Positions 22,537-23,459 of a DNA stretch of 23,459 nt are shown here, in pieces. The stretch comes from a virus. The notes beneath the pieces were generated by a model. It searched no databases. It was not told the origin of the DNA and saw only the letters and a program-made list of their open reading frames with translations. Every line of letters begins with the position of its first letter. Position 1 is the stretch's first letter. The stretch is taken from IMG/VR virus record IMGVR_UViG_3300017996_000018, positions 1 to 23,459 of that record; one strand, given 5' to 3'. Position numbers and translations under genes: made by a program.

Positions 22537-23112
22537 ATGCAATGGAAGCGAATTGCGGCGACCGTAGCCCTGCTGTGGATTTCTGCTTGGCTCTTTCTCG
22601 GCTCGGCCAGCCTCTTCAATCTGGCGACTCAGGTGACTGGCATCTTGCCATGCGCCGACATGCCGGCCTTGACCGGGCCTATTACCACCACCGCGGGAGC
22701 ATGCGCCACCAGCCAGGCCGATCTGACGGGAGCGCTTTCGAGCGCAGTAACCATGACCACGGCGGGGACCTTCTACGCCGGGCCAACCGTCTCTCTGACT
22801 GCAGGGACGTGGCATCTCACGGGCTCCGTCAGCCTGCAAACGACGAGCACGGCCAGCGCCGTAGAGTTTACCTGCAAACTCTGGGACGGCACCACGACCG
22901 CAGGCGCTGGCTATGCAGCAATCGGGGCGGTGGGAACGGCGGCGGTACGCAATGAGCAGATGGCTTTGACTGGCGTCCTGGCCGAGACCGGGTCCGTGAC
23001 CGGGGAAATTAGCTGCACGTCCAATACAGCTTCCCAATTGATCGAAGCCGCGCCAGGCTACACATCGCCCGGAAACTACGCCAGCACTTTAGTCGCAATC
23101 CGAATTAAGTAA
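22537..23112 (+). CDS. Fibre-tip-like protein with N-terminal membrane segment
   Basis: 191 residues. Residues 7-26 (IAATVALLWISAWLFLGSAS) form one hydrophobic segment after a basic start, either a signal peptide or an anchor. Then LFNLATQVTGILPCADMPALTG, the same fibre phrase as in the previous gene, leads to a tip domain (about 70-190): TFYAGPTVSLTAGTWHLTGSV, FTCKLWDGTT, and NYASTLVAIRI, a frequent receptor-side sandwich of phage fibres. It follows the membrane-fibre gene after 12 bases. A weak Shine-Dalgarno (GACGA). Virion fibre or exported binding protein. Confidence 0.7.
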   Translation: MQWKRIAATVALLWISAWLFLGSASLFNLATQVTGILPCADMPALTGPITTTAGACATSQADLTGALSSAVTMTTAGTFYAGPTVSLTAGTWHLTGSVSLQTTSTASAVEFTCKLWDGTTTAGAGYAAIGAVGTAAVRNEQMALTGVLAETGSVTGEISCTSNTASQLIEAAPGYTSPGNYASTLVAIRIK

Positions 23113-23120
23113 CCCTCTTC

Positions 23121-23459
23121 ATGTCTCAGCCGACTTTCGTTCAGAAGATCGACGGCTCCTCTGCCGCGGCCAGTTCGCTCACGCTGACCCCCGGCTCGGC
23201 CACCACTGCGGGCAACACAGTTCTCGTCGGTGTCGTGCTGAACGCGAACGGGACGCAGACCCCTGCGGTCGTCGGCGGAATCCTCGATTCCGCAGGCGTT
23301 TCCTCGCCAGGGGTGCCGGTCAATAACTGGGTTTCCCTCGGCAATTCGAATGACGCCGGAATCCGCATGGAGTGGTGGGTCTGCAAGGGCGCCGCCTCGA
23401 TCTCCAGCCTCACGATCGACCTGACCTATGCAAACTCGATCATCGCCGTGATGCTCGAA
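23121..23459 (+). CDS. Adhesin/fibre sandwich-domain protein, truncated by the window end
   Basis: 113 codons from ATG 23121 run open to the end of the window. The N-terminus PTFVQKIDGSSAAASSLTL and the following TTAGNTVLVGVVLNAN, WVSLGNS..AGIRMEWWVCKGA, and LTIDLTYANSIIAVMLE make a beta sandwich (Cys in WWVCKG) of a type common in phage and bacterial surface proteins. It resembles the N-terminal part of the protein at 18257. There is no signal peptide here, unlike the two fibre genes before it. Full length and function are unknown. Confidence 0.65.
   Translation, partial: MSQPTFVQKIDGSSAAASSLTLTPGSATTAGNTVLVGVVLNANGTQTPAVVGGILDSAGVSSPGVPVNNWVSLGNSNDAGIRMEWWVCKGAASISSLTIDLTYANSIIAVMLE

Noticed and set aside
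22339-23037. Reverse-strand frame of 232 codons over the last two fibre genes
   Set aside because: Overlaps two fibre genes with recognisable modules; its own product is Arg/Gly-rich with no motif.

Overview
The window is a contiguous late (structural) gene block of a tailed double-stranded DNA phage or prophage with a long non-contractile, siphovirus-type tail. Every gene I can support is on the + strand. Most are packed with start/stop overlaps (GTGA, ATGA) or gaps of a few bases, as in one late operon. There is no integrase, lysis gene, terminase, tRNA, rRNA or CRISPR array in this stretch. The host cannot be proved. GC-rich coding sequence, purine-rich Shine-Dalgarno sites, and Ig/fibronectin-type secreted repeats of a style I associate with soil Acidobacteriota suggest a Gram-negative soil bacterium, perhaps Acidobacteriota (low confidence).

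Layout. 1-3636: end of an upstream gene (probably portal), a Mu gpF-type minor head protein, two very small proteins, a bacterioferritin-like protein, and a long capsid-maturation protease/scaffold fusion with a dense cysteine cluster. 3736-5503: a DUF2190-type decoration protein and an HK97-fold major capsid protein, with hairpin terminators on both sides of the capsid gene and a hairpin over its ribosome binding site. 5614-7805: two small proteins, then head-tail adaptor, head-closure, HK97-gp10-like and tail-terminator proteins. 7802-13498: five consecutive genes whose products all begin with a signal-peptide-like segment and continue into fibre- or adhesin-type beta modules, an Ig/FN3 array, or a five-bladed propeller flanked by duplicated sandwich domains. 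13633-18232: tail tube, tail assembly chaperones with a -1 programmed frameshift, and a tape measure of 1109 residues. 18257-23459: tandem distal-tail-like paralogues, a small protein, a baseplate hub, a collagen-like mini-fibre, two fibre proteins fused to N-terminal membrane segments, and a truncated fibre/adhesin gene.

How it works together. The head genes build and mature an HK97-type capsid; the adaptor, stopper and terminator proteins join it to a tube polymerised on the tape measure with chaperone help; the distal genes form the tip and fibres. Two things do not fit a plain siphovirus block. The first is a cluster of metal-binding-looking proteins in the head module (Cys/His micro-protein, bacterioferritin-like protein with an altered ferroxidase site, 12-cysteine patch in the protease/scaffold). 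The second is a 5.7-kb insert of apparently exported fibre-like proteins between tail terminator and tail tube, echoed by membrane-anchored fibres at the distal end. The exported fibre set is the best candidate here for an undescribed system.
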